DNA from: SAR202 cluster bacterium
Lineage (GTDB): Bacteria > Chloroflexota > Dehalococcoidia > Lucifugimonadales > OSU-TB39
NCBI GenBank assembly: GCA_009392195.1
Contig: VFGY01000022.1
Span: forward strand, 1-47,316
Reading direction: 5' to 3'
DNA length: 47,316 nt
Shown here: one piece after another, positions 46,285-47,316 of the stretch
Position numbering within the stretch: the stretch's first letter is position 1
Layout: every line of letters begins with the position of its first letter
Program-made: the position numbers and the translations under genes
The notes under the pieces: generated by a model
The model's database searches: none
The model's input: the letters and a program-made list of their open reading frames with translations, nothing else
What the model was told of the DNA's origin: nothing

Positions 46285-47139
46285 ATTTCATTAGCTATAT
46301 CAGCCCATGCAAAAATTAATATCGGTTTGAAAATAACTGGTCAGCGAGAAGATGGTTACCATACTATTGAAACAATTTTTCAAGAAATTTCACTTGCAGA
46401 TGAGATAATACTAGAGAAAACTTCAAAGGGGACTCAACTGATATGCTCAGAACCCTTACTTTCATCTAAGAATGAGAATCTTTGCCTTAAAGCTTTAAAA
46501 ACTATGCGGCAAGCATTCGCATTTAGAGAAGATGTCTCTATACAACTTAAAAAAAATATACCAATTGGAGCGGGACTAGGTGGTGGTTCTACGGATGCGG
46601 CAGCAGTCTTAGTTGGTCTTACTAAGTTATTTAATTTAAAAATCCATCCTGAGAGACTGAAGGAATGTGCTTTATCTATAGGTGCGGATGTACCATTCTT
46701 TTTAAAAGGAGGTTGCCAAGTTGCCACTGGTATAGGTGAAGAATTAACAACAGCAGTTTTACCAAAAATTGGAGCAATCTTACTTGTTTTTCCACAAAAA
46801 GAAATATCAACAGCTTGGGCATATAAAAATTTTAAGTTAAAAAACGATTTGTCCCATGAACATGTTACTAGTAATTTCCTTACCCTAATTGATGCCCAAG
46901 CATCGTGGGATGAATTAGGAATGTTATTTGAGAACGATTTTGAATCTCTGGTCTTTCAAACATATCCAGAGATTGGCGATCTAAAGAGGCGGCTTATCGA
47001 AGCCGGAGCGCAATATGCCAGTCTGTCGGGCAGTGGCTCGACTGTGTTTGGAATCTTTGAGGATGCTTTCATGGCTAAACGAGCTATGCAACAGTTCTCA
47101 TCCTTCCAAACTTTTATTGCCTTTCCCATTCCAAGTTAA
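46285..47139 (+). CDS. ispE: 4-diphosphocytidyl-2-C-methyl-D-erythritol kinase
   Basis: 284 residues; GHMP kinase, fourth enzyme of the MEP pathway. The first usual start codon in frame (TTG, 46327) would remove the conserved AKIN motif of the substrate site. The frame is open back to the ispF stop, and ATT at 46285 with AGGG seven bases upstream gives MSLAISAHAKINIGLKITGQ, a normal IspE N-terminus. The ATP loop IPIGAGLGGGSTDAAAVL (about 93-110), GADVPFFLKGG and the C-terminal SLSGSGSTVFGIF are intact. Together with ispD and ispF it makes three consecutive MEP enzymes in one operon, ending just before a tRNA gene. Confidence 0.92.
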   Translation: MSLAISAHAKINIGLKITGQREDGYHTIETIFQEISLADEIILEKTSKGTQLICSEPLLSSKNENLCLKALKTMRQAFAFREDVSIQLKKNIPIGAGLGGGSTDAAAVLVGLTKLFNLKIHPERLKECALSIGADVPFFLKGGCQVATGIGEELTTAVLPKIGAILLVFPQKEISTAWAYKNFKLKNDLSHEHVTSNFLTLIDAQASWDELGMLFENDFESLVFQTYPEIGDLKRRLIEAGAQYASLSGSGSTVFGIFEDAFMAKRAMQQFSSFQTFIAFPIPS

Positions 47140-47155
47140 TTGATCGCTTCTAAAT

Positions 47156-47227
47156 TGGGATGTAGTCTAATGGCAAGGCACTCGGCTGTTAACCGAGATG
47201 ATGTAGGTTCGAATCCTACCATCCCAG
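47156..47227 (+). tRNA. tRNA-Asn (GTT)
   Basis: 72 bases forming a cloverleaf: acceptor TGGGATG (47156-47162) with CATCCCA (47220-47226), anticodon stem CTCGG/CCGAG around loop CTGTTAA (anticodon GTT), and T arm GTAGG-TTCGAAT-CCTAC. Discriminator base is G and CCA is not encoded. The first acceptor pair is U1-A72, which in bacteria is a recognition feature for the GatCAB transamidase, suggesting Asn is made on the tRNA. It lies 16 bp after ispE. Confidence 0.92.
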
Positions 47228-47263
47228 CAAATGAAAAAGGTAGAATAAATTTCAAAAGTGTCT

Positions 47264-47316
47264 TGCCGGGTCGTCCAACGGCAGGACCGCGGCCTTTGAC
47301 GCCGTTAATCTTGGTT
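47264..47316 (+). tRNA. tRNA-Gln (TTG), truncated by window edge
   Basis: Starts TGCCGGG at 47264; D arm GTCC-AACGGCA-GGAC; anticodon stem GCGGC/GCCGT with loop CTTTGAC (anticodon TTG, Gln). The T arm begins (TTGGTT) and the 3-prime half is beyond the window. It starts 36 bp after tRNA-Asn, probably the same transcript. Confidence 0.9.

Noticed and set aside
1-47316. Mobile element, prophage, CRISPR array or toxin-antitoxin system
   Set aside because: No transposase, integrase, phage, Cas or toxin-like protein and no spaced direct repeats were seen anywhere in the window.

Overview
The window is AT-rich, densely coded bacterial DNA with no insertion sequences, phage genes or CRISPR arrays. 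Lipoprotein and Sec signals, an outer-membrane Omp85-type barrel fused to a TolB-like propeller, BamB-like propellers, a type II (eukaryote-like) glutamine synthetase and multidomain cytochrome/PA14/propeller/DUF1080 proteins suggest a marine, diderm member of the FCB side of the tree. Candidatus Neomarinimicrobiota (SAR406) is my best guess, but no rRNA is present to confirm it.

Layout. (1) 44-9173, sugar island: a leftward operon xylB, GH32 lipoprotein, ThuA-like protein, divergent from rightward xylA and a 1240-residue lipoprotein joining cytochrome c, PA14, propeller and DUF1080 (3-keto-glycoside hydrolase-like) domains. (2) 9274-13575, envelope genes: a peptidase/TolB/Omp85 fusion and a BamB-like lipoprotein, converging on mgsA. 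(3) 13576-13982, the only gene-free stretch above 300 bp, holds a promoter and a candidate structured RNA ahead of gcvP. (4) 13983-21246: gcvP, a Ste24-like protease, an FKBP lipoprotein, a Tat-exported aldo/keto reductase, a DUF2891 protein and an FMN reductase. (5) 21352-31381, DNA-repair/replication genes mixed with nitrogen metabolism: dinB, ssb, the N-terminal PHP piece of a DnaE polymerase, lrp, lhgO, glnA, recN, rpiB (reverse), then the catalytic piece of DnaE more than 5 kb from its N-terminal piece. (6) 31378-35655: type II pantothenate kinase, a small unknown ORF, penicillin acylase family protein, GDPD. (7) 35750-47316: uvrA, transketolase, a divergent second transketolase, ruvB, queA, ispD, ispF, ispE, tRNA-Asn and a tRNA-Gln cut by the window edge.

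Two things stand out. First, a C-family DNA polymerase III alpha is cleanly divided at the PHP/palm linker into two distant genes, with no intein sequence. Second, at least four genes (GH32, dinB, the DnaE catalytic piece, ispE) have conserved or functionally required N-terminal sequence that lies upstream of every ATG/GTG/TTG. The best starts are ATA or ATT, three of them at good Shine-Dalgarno spacing, so the organism may use AUA/AUU initiation routinely.

Functionally, the sugar island would release and oxidise glycans outside the cytoplasm and isomerise and phosphorylate ketoses inside. RpiB and the two transketolases would carry pentose phosphates onward, and mgsA offers a triose-phosphate overflow. 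The lrp-lhgO-glnA group sits at the 2-oxoglutarate/glutamate node. The ispD-F-E run supplies isoprenoid precursors by the MEP pathway. Apart from 13576-13982, all gaps are short and hold little beyond the sites listed.
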